A stretch of DNA of 11,213 nt from JBDTRY01 sp039931435 (GCA_039931435.1 JBDTRY010000116.1:1-11213), one strand, 5' to 3'; counted from the stretch's first letter, positions 1 through 7,770 are shown. Made by a program: numbers and translations. Notes: generated by a model from the sequence alone, not told the origin.

Positions 1-76
1 ATGTGACGAGAATCGGGTCAAATGTGGGCCGCCGATCCGCTTTCGCAGCAGGGCGCCTTTTCTGCCGCGCAGACTC

Positions 77-871
77 CTAGGCCACGACTTCCAGCTCCAT
101 CCCCATCCGAAGATTGTTGAAGTCGAAAGTGTCACTCACGAAGACTCGTCCCAGACCGATGGGAATGAGGATCGCAGCTGGCAGGAGCCGGCGCGCCACC
201 ACACCTCCAGCCTTCCTGGACCAGAACAGACTGGCAACAGCGCCCCTCGGATCGATAAATACCACCGCCAGTGAGAGCAGCAGAAAACTGAGACCTGTAT
301 GGAAAGCCATGGCCGTGTGCTTAATCGAGCCATAGAGTAGAGGGACCCCGTAAAGGTATCCGACGATCGCAAGCAACGATGAAATCGCCACCAGGAGAGC
401 GATCGTGTCACCTAACCGTTTCCGCTCAATGGACACCCGCTTTGTTCGCCACAAAAGTGCCAGGCCGAGGAGAACGAAGTTGATCGCAGTGAGGTGTGCC
501 ATCCGCCCGGGATAAATCTTCTGAACAGGATCGTCGAAGAACATCTGATCGAGGTGAAGTGAAAGACCCGTCACGTACTGGAACATGGTGCCGGCTCCGA
601 TCACCAGCGGGACCAGCGCCGCGATACGGCGTATTCGAGAGGGCGCTCCCGCGAATTTCGCGAGCAGTGCGATCGAGGCGGCCATGAAAGCCGGGGCGGT
701 ATTCGGCTTCATTCGAATGTACCCTGGCACGACCGTCATCAGCCGCTCGATGCCGAACCCTCATCCCATGAAGACCCCTACTGAGATGAGGACAACGGCA
801 GCCGCGGCGAGCGCGGACAGGCGCCGAAAGACAAGACCCACCCGAAGTACCACCGGAGTCTCGGTCTTCAT
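77..871 (-). pseudogene. Decayed seven-helix membrane sensor domain, interrupted by in-frame TGA
   Basis: The reading frame starts at ATG 869-871 (an in-frame TAG lies three codons upstream) and runs 264 codons to TAG at 77-79, but codon 37 (761-763) is TGA. Reading through it gives an integral membrane domain: hydrophobic segments near codons 19-37, 57-71, 82-104, 124-140, 153-178, 186-205 and 228-245. The motifs PGYIRMKPNTAPAF and PGRMAHLTAINF look like the paired P-G-x-M-x-x-N-T-A signatures of N-terminal sensor domains found on PAS histidine kinases and GGDEF proteins. In that family the residue at the TGA is usually Trp, so a TGG-to-TGA nonsense change is the simple explanation. Translation could restart at ATG 739 and give a 220-residue protein lacking helix 1. 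After the stop at 77 no frame continues into a hydrophobic or kinase-like sequence, so the output module also appears lost. No clear Shine-Dalgarno precedes either start. The family assignment is by pattern memory only. Confidence 0.6.
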
Positions 872-1444
872 CAGCAACTACAATCGCTCTGTTTCATTCG
901 GTTTCGAACCGCAGTCCCGCCGTCGTTCGACCGGAACGCGCTGCGCAGAGATTCGGGTCGACAGTATTGTCACCGAAGATCCGAACGGTAACAACGTTGG
1001 GTCGGCGGAGGGGCAACAGGGTCAGGCTCAAGCCGTGCTCTCACCAGCATCCGGCCGCGTTCCAGCTGTGACTGCCACGGGGCCGCCGCCGGTGGTGGCT
1101 CAGCGGGCTGGCCGGCCGCTTATTGCAGGCTTAAAGCGCAATTCCGGATAACAAGAATACCGATAACAAGACGATGGGTTCCCCAAAAGAAGCGCATGTA
1201 TTTCGCCTCATTGAGCCCAATTCTTTCCCGGATAAACTTGATTGACCGCGGACGGCAAGGCAGAAACTTCGTTGAGTAGAACGGTCGCCTCCGATAGGTC
1301 GCGATTGACGCGTAAAAAGTTGGATTAGCTACGCGCAGGGCCTCTCTACCCTTAAGGTGATCGCTAACGATTCCACAGAGACATTTCCCTCCAAAGGGCG
1401 TAAGGTAGGAGTTCGTCGAGGAACTCTCGCCGGCCCTTCAGTGT

Positions 1445-1462
1445 TTCTGAACTAAGTCAGAA
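1445..1462. promoter_or_regulatory. Small dyad upstream of the seven-PAS kinase gene
   Basis: TTCTGA and TCAGAA flank a 6-base spacer about 130 bp upstream of the kinase start. It could be an operator half-site pair or a chance palindrome; six-base arms are weak evidence. It is not followed by a T-tract, so it does not look like a terminator. Confidence 0.15.
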
Positions 1463-1575
1463 TCTATGGATCCACCCTCCTTAGCTTTCCACTATCTTCA
1501 AGCGCGGCTCCTGGCGAGATCTGCTTGCTCAGTTTGGTCACTTGCCGCGGCGATAGAACCCACCCGGGCGCCGGC

Positions 1576-1580
1576 AGGAG
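1576..1580 (+). promoter_or_regulatory. Ribosome binding site deciding a GTG start
   Basis: AGGAG ends 9 bases before the GTG at 1590-1592, which opens the long kinase frame. Two nearby ATG codons (1582 and 1586) are out of frame with the kinase, and the one at 1586 would give only a nine-residue peptide. The first in-frame ATG is at 1653, preceded by a weaker GGAG. The GTG start is therefore preferred, with 1653 as the alternative. Confidence 0.5.
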
Positions 1581-1589
1581 TATGGATGT

Positions 1590-4500
1590 GTGGACTGGGT
1601 GTGGTTCCACTCTGACGATCAGGCCGCCGCCCAGGCGCGAGATGGAGCCAGCATGGTGACCAGAACAATCGACGACCGGGCACGCAATAAGTTCTTTGAT
1701 CCGACGATTGCCGATACAGCGGAACAGGCTGTCGAATTCATCACCAACATTCTCGAGTCCTCCACGGAATACTCGATCATCGGCCAGGATCTCGACGGCA
1801 AAATCCTTTTATGGAATGAAGGAGCGTGCCGGCTCTACGGATACCAGCCCGAAGAGGTGGCTGGAAAGGCGAACTCCCGCATCCTGTACACAGCGGAAGA
1901 CGTGGCAGCGGGCAAGCCGCAGCGGATGCTCGATATGGCGTTGCGCGACGGTCATTGGGAGGGCACGATCGCCCGGCAGCGGAAAAACGGCAGCCAATTC
2001 AAGGCAGCCGTAGTCATCACTGCCCGTCGCGACGCTCTAGGCAATCCTGTTGGATTCCTGCTAATGTCCAGAGACGTCTCCAGGGGGGCGCCTCCGTCAA
2101 CAGACGATTCTGAAAGGGTGAATCTTTTCGACAGTGCGATCGTGGGAAGCGTGGAGCTGGATCGAGCGGTCAGTCAGCTCGGCCTGCAGCGCATTGCGCT
2201 CGACACCGCAGCCGATGGCATCCTCATCACCGATCCCGAGGGAGTGATCCTCTGGGTAAATCCGGCATTCACCATTACGACCGGTTACAGAGCAGAGGAA
2301 GCGGTTGGGAAAACGCCGCGCATTCTGAAGTCGGGCAGGCAGAGCGAGGCGTTCTATCGGGGCTTCTGGAAGACCATCCTCAGCGGAAAAATGTGGCGAG
2401 GTGAATTCGTCAACAAACGCAAGGATGGAAGCATCTACTACGCCGAACACACCGTGACGCCGGTTTGCGATGCTGACCAGGTGGTGACCCACTTCGTCGG
2501 CATCATGCACGACATCACCAAGCGCAAACAGGCTGAGGAGCAGTTGCGTGACGCACACGGGCAGATGCGCGATCTGCTTGAGCACAGTCCGGCGGTGCTC
2601 TACGCCTTGAAGCTGGAAGGGGACTGGTACACGCCCCGCCTGGCCAGTGAAAATATCACCCGGCTACTAGGGTATCCGGTGGCGGAAGCGCTCGTCGAGG
2701 ATTGGTGGCCTTCACGACTTCACCCCGAGGATCGTGCACATGCGGAAGCAAGCATCCTGGAAACGCTGAGTCAGGGAGAAAGCCGCACGGAGTTTCGACT
2801 GCGCCACAAGGATGGAACGTACCGGTGGATTGATGACCACCGTCGGCTGGTTCGAGATGGAGCAGGAACGCCGGTCGAGCTGGTGGGTGTGTGGACGGAT
2901 ATCACTGAGAGCAGGCGTGTGCGGGACGAATTGCAGGAGAGCGAACGCAGATTCCGGGAGATGAATAACAACCTGGAGCTGATTTCCATCATGCTCGACA
3001 GCGAGGCCTGCCTTACGTACTGCAACGATTACTTCTTACGATTGACGGGTTGGCGACGCGAAGAGCTTGTCGGCCGGGATGCTTTCAAGACCTTCGTATC
3101 GCCAGACGATGCGGCTGAGTTGCGCGAAATGTTCCCATCACTGCTGGCCAACTCTCCCGACGCGTGGCATCACACCAACCAGATTCTCACACGATCGGGA
3201 GAGAAGCTTTTGGTACAGTGGAACAACTCCGTCCTGCGCTCCACAGCCGGAGAGGTGATCGGTGTCGCCAGCATTGGAGAGGACATTACCAGCCGCACAC
3301 TCGCCGAGAGTGAGCTTCGCCGGAGCGAAGAGCGGCTTCGGATCATCATCGATGCTTCCACTGATGCGATCTGGGAGCGAGACATAAAGACTGGCGCTAT
3401 GGTCTGGTCGGTTCGGGTCTTTTCATTGCTTGGCCTCACCCGGAAGACCTTCCAACCGACATTCGAAGAATTTCGTGCACTCATCCATCCCGATGACATC
3501 GACGTTTTTCAGACGCAACTCGCCATACATCTCGAAAAGGGAGAACCCTATCGAGTGAGGTTGCGTCTGCGGCACGCCAATGGTGCTTACATCCCTGTCC
3601 TCGCTCGCGGGCAGCTGCAGCAGGAAACGGGTCAGATGCTGGGATCTCTCACCGATCTGTCTTTCGTTGAGCGGGCCGAGGAGCAGATTCGCATGCAGGC
3701 AGCGCTCATCGACCAGGCACACGACGCCATCGTCGTTCGTGACCTCGACGACAGAATCACCTTCTGGAGCAAGGGAGCAGAACGTCTCTATCACTGGAGC
3801 TCAACCAACGCTCTGGGGTCCCATTACGGTCAACTCCTCCACCTTGACACTGAGGAATTCGCGAATGCAAAAAGGCGCGTGCTGGCCGACGGAGTGTGGA
3901 GTGGAGAAGTCGAGAAGACCACGGCCGTCGGACGCGTGGTACTGGTTGACTCCAGCTGGACACTCTTGCGACACGAACAGGGAGAACCGAAAGGGATTCT
4001 TGTTCTCGACATGGACCTGTCTGCCCGCAAGAACGCCGAAGCCCAGCTTGAGGAAAGTGAGGAGCGCTATCGACTCCTGTTCGATCGGAATCCTCACCCG
4101 ACATGGGTCTACGACAAAGAGACACTCTGTTTCCTGGCAGTGAACGAAGCGGCGGTTCGGCACTATGGCTATTCGCGCGATGAATTCCTGCATATGACCA
4201 TCAAGGACATCCGACCACGCGAAGAAATCGCGGAGCTTCTCCGGATGGTGCAGGAAGAGAGCGAAAGCCCGGCCGCACGTGTGTACGGAATAGTCAAGCA
4301 TAAAAAGAAGGACGGAACATTGCTTGACGTGGAGATCGCCAGCAGCGAGATCACATTCTCCGGACGGCCAGCGGGGCTGGTCCTGGCGAACGACGTTACG
4401 GAACGACGCCGCAGCGAGCAGCAGTTTCTGAGGGCGCAGCGTATGGAGAGCCTTGGGACTCTTGCCGGTGGAATCGCCCACGACCTGAATAATCTGTTGA

Positions 4501-5579
4501 TGCCCATTCTCATGGGTGTAACGCTACTCAAGAGATTGGAAACGGATGAGCGCACTCAGAAAACGATCAACAACATCGAGCGGAGCGTTAAGCGAGGCAC
4601 CGATCTCGTCAAACGGGTCTTGCTCTTCGCCAGGGGTACCGAGGGTGTGCGGGCTGCGGTGAACCTCGGCAGCATCGTGACCGAGGTTGAGGCGATCGCT
4701 GAGAGCACGTTTCCGAAGAACATCATATTCGCTACTACCCTGCCGGAAACGCTCCATCCAGTAACGGGCGATGAGACCCAATTAACCCAGGTAGTGTTAA
4801 ACCTATGCGTCAACGCTCGCGACGCAATGCCGGGGGGAGGCCTGATCACAATCTCAGCCGCGAACATAGAGATCGACGAGCACTATGCGGTCACGCACGG
4901 CGGCATCTCTGCGGGGAAATATGTACAGCTCGAGGTGACCGACAACGGCAACGGCATCCCGAAAGAGGTCGTGGACCGGATTTTCGAGCCCTTCTTCACC
5001 ACCAAGGAGGTTGGTAAAGGAACCGGCTTGGGGCTGTCCACAGTGCAAGGCGTCCTGCACAGCCACGGTGGTTTCATAGAAGTGTCGAGCGAGATAGGCA
5101 AGGGCGCCACGTTCCGAGTCTATCTGCCCTCACACTCCTTCGCAGCGACCGCCAGCGAAGACGAAACGGAAGTCGGTCCACTGCCGCGCGGCAATGGAGA
5201 AACGATCCTGGTGGTGGACGATGAAGCTTCAATCCTCAGCATCACCAAACAGACACTCGAAGCATTCGGGTATGCGGTACTCACCGCCGAGGACGGGGCA
5301 CGCGCGATCGGAATCTACGCTCATGATCACGCGAAGATCTCGCTGGTCATCACCGACATGATGATGCCGGTCATCGATGGAGCCGCGCTGATCACGGCGC
5401 TGCGACGTATCAACCCTGGCGTGCTGGTCATCGCGGTGAGCGGGCAGGCCGAGAGCAGCTCGATCGCGAGGGGAACGAATGCCGGGGCGACAACTTTCCT
5501 CGCTAAGCCAATCAGCGCCGAGATCATGTTACGCACGATCTTTCATGTACTTGGCGGTTCGAGCGTACCCCCGACGTAG
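1590..5579 (+). CDS. Soluble hybrid sensor histidine kinase with seven PAS domains
   Basis: This 1329-residue protein should autophosphorylate on a His in response to signals sensed by PAS domains and pass the phosphate to its own receiver domain. No signal peptide or membrane segment is visible, so it should be cytosolic. PAS-like modules lie near residues 55-165, 200-315, 328-445, 455-575, 583-697, 703-816 and 826-941; most end in a D-(I/V/L)-(T/S)-x-R type linker (for example DITKRKQAEEQL). The HisKA motif GGIAHDLNN gives the phospho-acceptor His964. The ATPase domain has its N box around Asn1075, DNGNGIP at 1118-1124, FEPFFTTK and GKGTGLGLS. A C-terminal receiver has acidic Asp1210/Asp1211, phospho-acceptor Asp1256 (ITDMMMP) and Lys1306. 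GTG 1590 is chosen from its AGGAG; ATG 1653 would remove only 21 residues before the first PAS. The stop lies 24 bp from the end of the convergent NtrC-type regulator, a possible partner. A terminal receiver usually implies an HPt step, and none is encoded here. Confidence 0.95.
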   Translation: MDWVWFHSDDQAAAQARDGASMVTRTIDDRARNKFFDPTIADTAEQAVEFITNILESSTEYSIIGQDLDGKILLWNEGACRLYGYQPEEVAGKANSRILYTAEDVAAGKPQRMLDMALRDGHWEGTIARQRKNGSQFKAAVVITARRDALGNPVGFLLMSRDVSRGAPPSTDDSERVNLFDSAIVGSVELDRAVSQLGLQRIALDTAADGILITDPEGVILWVNPAFTITTGYRAEEAVGKTPRILKSGRQSEAFYRGFWKTILSGKMWRGEFVNKRKDGSIYYAEHTVTPVCDADQVVTHFVGIMHDITKRKQAEEQLRDAHGQMRDLLEHSPAVLYALKLEGDWYTPRLASENITRLLGYPVAEALVEDWWPSRLHPEDRAHAEASILETLSQGESRTEFRLRHKDGTYRWIDDHRRLVRDGAGTPVELVGVWTDITESRRVRDELQESERRFREMNNNLELISIMLDSEACLTYCNDYFLRLTGWRREELVGRDAFKTFVSPDDAAELREMFPSLLANSPDAWHHTNQILTRSGEKLLVQWNNSVLRSTAGEVIGVASIGEDITSRTLAESELRRSEERLRIIIDASTDAIWERDIKTGAMVWSVRVFSLLGLTRKTFQPTFEEFRALIHPDDIDVFQTQLAIHLEKGEPYRVRLRLRHANGAYIPVLARGQLQQETGQMLGSLTDLSFVERAEEQIRMQAALIDQAHDAIVVRDLDDRITFWSKGAERLYHWSSTNALGSHYGQLLHLDTEEFANAKRRVLADGVWSGEVEKTTAVGRVVLVDSSWTLLRHEQGEPKGILVLDMDLSARKNAEAQLEESEERYRLLFDRNPHPTWVYDKETLCFLAVNEAAVRHYGYSRDEFLHMTIKDIRPREEIAELLRMVQEESESPAARVYGIVKHKKKDGTLLDVEIASSEITFSGRPAGLVLANDVTERRRSEQQFLRAQRMESLGTLAGGIAHDLNNLLMPILMGVTLLKRLETDERTQKTINNIERSVKRGTDLVKRVLLFARGTEGVRAAVNLGSIVTEVEAIAESTFPKNIIFATTLPETLHPVTGDETQLTQVVLNLCVNARDAMPGGGLITISAANIEIDEHYAVTHGGISAGKYVQLEVTDNGNGIPKEVVDRIFEPFFTTKEVGKGTGLGLSTVQGVLHSHGGFIEVSSEIGKGATFRVYLPSHSFAATASEDETEVGPLPRGNGETILVVDDEASILSITKQTLEAFGYAVLTAEDGARAIGIYAHDHAKISLVITDMMMPVIDGAALITALRRINPGVLVIAVSGQAESSSIARGTNAGATTFLAKPISAEIMLRTIFHVLGGSSVPPT

Positions 5580-5603
5580 CCCAGGAATCCGGAGCTGCAA
5601 TTG

Positions 5604-6980
5604 TTACGAGCCGGGCCGCTCCGCATCCTTCAGGCGGCTGTATAGAGTGGACGGGCTGATCTGAAGCAACCGAGCGGCCTTGCGCACGTTACCACCTGCA
5701 GCTTCAACGGCGGCTGAAACATAGTTCGCGATGACGGCGTTTAACGGCTGAATCTCCCATTCCTGGGCCGGAAGTGCGCCGCTCTTCGGTGACAGTGACA
5801 GGGCCGACGTGGAGTCGATAGCCAGGTCCTCTGTACGAATCTCATCCCCATCCAGGGTCAGGAGTGCACGCTCAAGCACGTTGCGCAGCTCGCGGACGTT
5901 TCCCGGCCACGGATGGCCTTCCAGTTTCTTCATCGCTCGCGCACTCACCTTCGGCGCGGTACGGCCCATCTCCTTTGAAAGGGGGCGGAGGAGCTCCGGA
6001 ACCAGAAGTGGCAGGTCCTCAAGACGCTCGCGCAGGGGGGGTACGCGAATCGAAACAACGTTGAGCCGATAGTAAAGATCCCCCCGAAACCTTCCTGCTC
6101 CCACCTCGGCCGCGAGGTCACGATTCGTGGCTGCTATGAGGCGAAAGTCTGCACGAAGATCACGAACGCCTCCGACCCGGCGGAACCGTTTTTCCTCGAT
6201 GGCCTTGAGCAGCCGCGACTGCACAGTGGGCTCCATCTCTCCAATCTCGTCAAGAAACAAGGTGCCGTCTCCTGCGATCTCGAATAAGCCCGGTTTGGTG
6301 TTCATAGCGTTGGTGAACGCACCACGCTCGTGACCGAATAGCTCTGACTCGAGCAACTCCTTCGACAGACCCGCGCAGTTGAGGTCGACGAAGCTCGATC
6401 GTGCGCGAGGCGAGCGATTGTGAATCAACCGGGCCAGAACTCCTTTCCCGGTACCGGATTCTCCACCAATGAGAACTGACGATGGGGCTCGGGCGATGTT
6501 GCCGAGGATGTCGTTGAGCTGCGCGATGGCGGGAGAAATTCCGGGGAGGCGCTCCTGGTCCCCGCGCTGATGTGTGCGGCGCAGCGCGATCAGCTCCCGC
6601 TGCCGCGATGCCATCCTCGCCGCTTGATCGAGCGTAAGGACGAGTGTTTGATAGTCGAAGGGCTTCTGAAGGAACGTCTCGGCTCCGAGCTTCATCGACT
6701 CGATGACGCGATCGAGACTGCCGTAATCGCCAGACATCATGATCACAGGCGTGGTCTCCGAATACATCTTGGACTGATGCAACAGGTCGATCCCGGAGGT
6801 GTCCGGAAGCTGGAGGTCGAGCAGGACGGCATCGGGTGCAAACTCCGAAAAGGCCCGAATTGCGTCTTTCCCGTTTGTGGCTGTGCGGACCTCCCACTCA
6901 TCCGTCAGGAGCGCCTCAAGACCCTCCAGGATCTGAGTGTCGTCGTCGACGATAAGGATCCGTCGCGTGATCTCGCTCAT
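5604..6980 (-). CDS. NtrC-family sigma-54 activator (REC - AAA+ - Fis-type HTH) with GAFTNA loop
   Basis: This 458-residue response regulator should activate sigma-54 RNA polymerase by ATP-driven remodelling once phosphorylated. The receiver (about 6-118) has Asp12/Asp13, phospho-acceptor Asp55 (LLDLQLPD) and Lys106. The AAA+ domain (about 145-375) has Walker A GESGTGKG (173-180), Walker B LFLDEIG (241-247), sensor I AATNRD (284-289), arginine-finger region FRGDLYYRLN (298-307) and sensor II PGNVREL (359-365). The C-terminal Fis-like helix-turn-helix (about 413-452) contains NVRKAARLLQISPSTLYSRL. The sigma-54 contact loop reads GAFTNA at 220-225, where GAFTGA is usual: Asn224 is encoded AAC, two base changes from GGC, but the key Phe and Thr remain. 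The ATG at 6980 has no good Shine-Dalgarno; an ATG 10 bases upstream is out of frame. The gene is convergent with the seven-PAS kinase and divergent from the exported-protein gene, whose promoter is of sigma-54 type. Start and family are firm; target and cognate kinase are inferred. Confidence 0.95.
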   Translation of the reverse strand: MSEITRRILIVDDDTQILEGLEALLTDEWEVRTATNGKDAIRAFSEFAPDAVLLDLQLPDTSGIDLLHQSKMYSETTPVIMMSGDYGSLDRVIESMKLGAETFLQKPFDYQTLVLTLDQAARMASRQRELIALRRTHQRGDQERLPGISPAIAQLNDILGNIARAPSSVLIGGESGTGKGVLARLIHNRSPRARSSFVDLNCAGLSKELLESELFGHERGAFTNAMNTKPGLFEIAGDGTLFLDEIGEMEPTVQSRLLKAIEEKRFRRVGGVRDLRADFRLIAATNRDLAAEVGAGRFRGDLYYRLNVVSIRVPPLRERLEDLPLLVPELLRPLSKEMGRTAPKVSARAMKKLEGHPWPGNVRELRNVLERALLTLDGDEIRTEDLAIDSTSALSLSPKSGALPAQEWEIQPLNAVIANYVSAAVEAAGGNVRKAARLLQISPSTLYSRLKDAERPGS

Positions 6981-6997
6981 CAGGCTTCATGGTACGC

Positions 6998-7016
6998 CTG
7001 TTCGATTTTTGAACAG
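6998..7016. promoter_or_regulatory. Perfect 19-bp dyad, candidate activator binding site
   Basis: CTGTTC-N7-GAACAG is a perfect inverted repeat starting 18 bp upstream of the regulator's start codon and about 190-210 bp upstream of the predicted sigma-54 transcription start on the other strand. NtrC-family proteins with Fis-type helix-turn-helix domains usually bind dyads of this size. It may serve both as an upstream activating site and for autoregulation of the regulator gene. The loop side reads GATTTTT, so a weak hairpin is another reading, but its position in a divergent promoter region favours an operator. Confidence 0.45.
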
Positions 7017-7080
7017 ACGCTGAGCCAGGGGTGGTCGCGTGCTGGGGAACCTTTTTTACCAGCCTCGAGACCCGCTGTCA

Positions 7081-7117
7081 GTGTCCATAATCTGAACGGA
7101 AGTGACCTATCTGAACG
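7081..7117. promoter_or_regulatory. Second candidate activator site with ATCTGAACG direct repeats
   Basis: GTGTCC-N7-GAACGG at 7081-7099 aligns with the perfect dyad at 6998-7016: the left arm matches at four of six positions and the right arm at five of six. The nonamer ATCTGAACG occurs at 7090-7098 and again at 7109-7117, 19 bp apart, about two helical turns. These sites fall roughly 90-125 bp upstream of the predicted sigma-54 start, the usual distance for an upstream activating sequence. Binding is inferred from pattern only. Confidence 0.35.
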
Positions 7118-7180
7118 CATCCCTTTCAAGGCCTTTTGCCTAACTCATTCTAAAACAACCTATTTGCGTCTACATAGCTC

Positions 7181-7196
7181 TGGCAGCACCGTTGCT
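7181..7196 (+). promoter_or_regulatory. Sigma-54 (RpoN) promoter, -24/-12 type
   Basis: TGGCAGCACCGTTGCT matches the sigma-54 consensus TGGCACG-N4-TTGCW with the exact spacing between the invariant GG (7182-7183) and GC (7194-7195). The only departures in the conserved part are the C and G after TGGCA, which here read G and C. Transcription should begin near 7207, giving a leader of about 29 bases before the ATG at 7236. The divergent neighbour encodes a sigma-54 activator, which supports the call. An AT-rich stretch at 7153-7165 (AAACAACCTATTT) resembles an IHF site with two mismatches and sits between promoter and upstream dyads. Confidence 0.8.
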
Positions 7197-7235
7197 CTAT
7201 AACCTGCCGGCCAGCAAACATCAGGGAGCCCGAAA

Positions 7236-7733
7236 ATGAATCAGAAACTGACAGCAACCAGGAAATCAGCCACGCAGGCAGTGAGCCACCTGTTCCTGTC
7301 CAGTTTTCTGGTTCTTGCCCTTGTCTGGTCGACTCCGACTGCCCAGGCGGGGTCGGCCGGTCAGATGAGAATTTCGGTTCAAGTAATCGGTCGGGCAATT
7401 GTTGCGATCGAGAGCGGACCCTCTGCCATCGAGATCAGTGCCGCAGACATCAAGCGTGGTTATGCGGAATTGCCTGCGCCAATCGTCGTGCGTGTGCGGA
7501 CCAACAGCCAGAAGGGATGCGTAATCGAATTCGCGCAGACCGGGGCCGCATTTCAGGGGATTGAACTGATCAGCAGCGGTGACGGAATCAATGACGCGGG
7601 AAAAGGATCGCTTGTCCGATCCTACGTTCCCGGCGGCGAATCCGTCGCTGTCCGGGCCCGCCTCATGTTGACCCCGGGTACCCAGGTCGGCAGCTACCCG
7701 CTTCACTTCGAAGTCTCGGCAACAGCTCTCTGA
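7236..7733 (+). CDS. Small exported protein of unknown function, sigma-54 driven
   Basis: This 165-residue protein has a Sec-type signal peptide: a basic N-region (KLTATRK), a hydrophobic core at about 19-31 (LFLSSFLVLALVW) and a likely cleavage after TAQA at residue 38. The mature part of about 127 residues has one Cys (95), no transmembrane segment and alternating short hydrophobic stretches that suggest an all-beta sandwich, with turns such as VPGGESV and LTPGTQVGSY. The ending LTPGTQVGSYPLHFEVSATAL is reminiscent of pilin-like or spore-coat-U-like beta-sandwich subunits, but I do not recognise the family. The start ATG has AGGGAG at 7223-7228 with 7-base spacing. It is the first gene after the sigma-54 promoter and lies back to back with the NtrC-type regulator, so it is probably that regulator's main target here. 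The next gene starts 129 bp later and may or may not share the transcript. Confidence 0.85.
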   Translation: MNQKLTATRKSATQAVSHLFLSSFLVLALVWSTPTAQAGSAGQMRISVQVIGRAIVAIESGPSAIEISAADIKRGYAELPAPIVVRVRTNSQKGCVIEFAQTGAAFQGIELISSGDGINDAGKGSLVRSYVPGGESVAVRARLMLTPGTQVGSYPLHFEVSATAL

Positions 7734-7770
7734 TTGGTGTGTTAGCACATAAGATCGCACCCATTGTCGT

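Larger units (their letters stand above)
872..1589. other. Intergenic region without a recognisable gene
   Basis: About 0.7 kb separates the decayed sensor gene from the seven-PAS kinase. The only long open frame on the plus strand (to 1151) runs back over the decayed gene and is rich in Pro, Arg, Thr and Ala with no recognisable motif. Small structures seen are: a 10-bp direct repeat GATAACAAGA at 1147-1156 and 1162-1171; a 6-bp stem GAGTTC/GAACTC at 1409-1414 and 1421-1426; and a 6-bp dyad TTCTGA/TCAGAA at 1445-1450 and 1457-1462. None is followed by a T-run. I see no tRNA, no strong sigma-70 promoter pair and no -24/-12 promoter. It presumably holds the kinase promoter and perhaps unrecognisable gene remains. 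Confidence 0.5.

Noticed and set aside
585..1151. Plus-strand open frame of 188 codons over the decayed sensor gene
   Set aside because: It lies antisense to a membrane domain with clear family motifs, has biased Pro/Arg/Thr-rich content, no recognisable motif and no good ribosome binding site.
1242..1270. Sigma-70 promoter with TTGACC at 1242-1247
   Set aside because: No acceptable -10 hexamer lies 16-18 bases downstream; the TTGACG at 1305-1310 fails the same test.
1586..1615. Possible nine-residue leader peptide overlapping the kinase start
   Set aside because: An ATG 5 bases after AGGAG opens MCGLGVVPL then stops, but such tiny frames arise by chance, and the same AGGAG fits the GTG at 1590 with better spacing.
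3801..4481. Minus-strand open frame of 226 codons inside the seven-PAS kinase
   Set aside because: The plus strand carries continuous PAS and HisKA sequence across it, so this is a shadow frame in GC-rich DNA.
5580..5640. Terminator between the convergent kinase and regulator genes
   Set aside because: The gap is only 24 bp with no hairpin; an AGCCG/CGGCT pairing lies inside the regulator's coding end and has no T-run.
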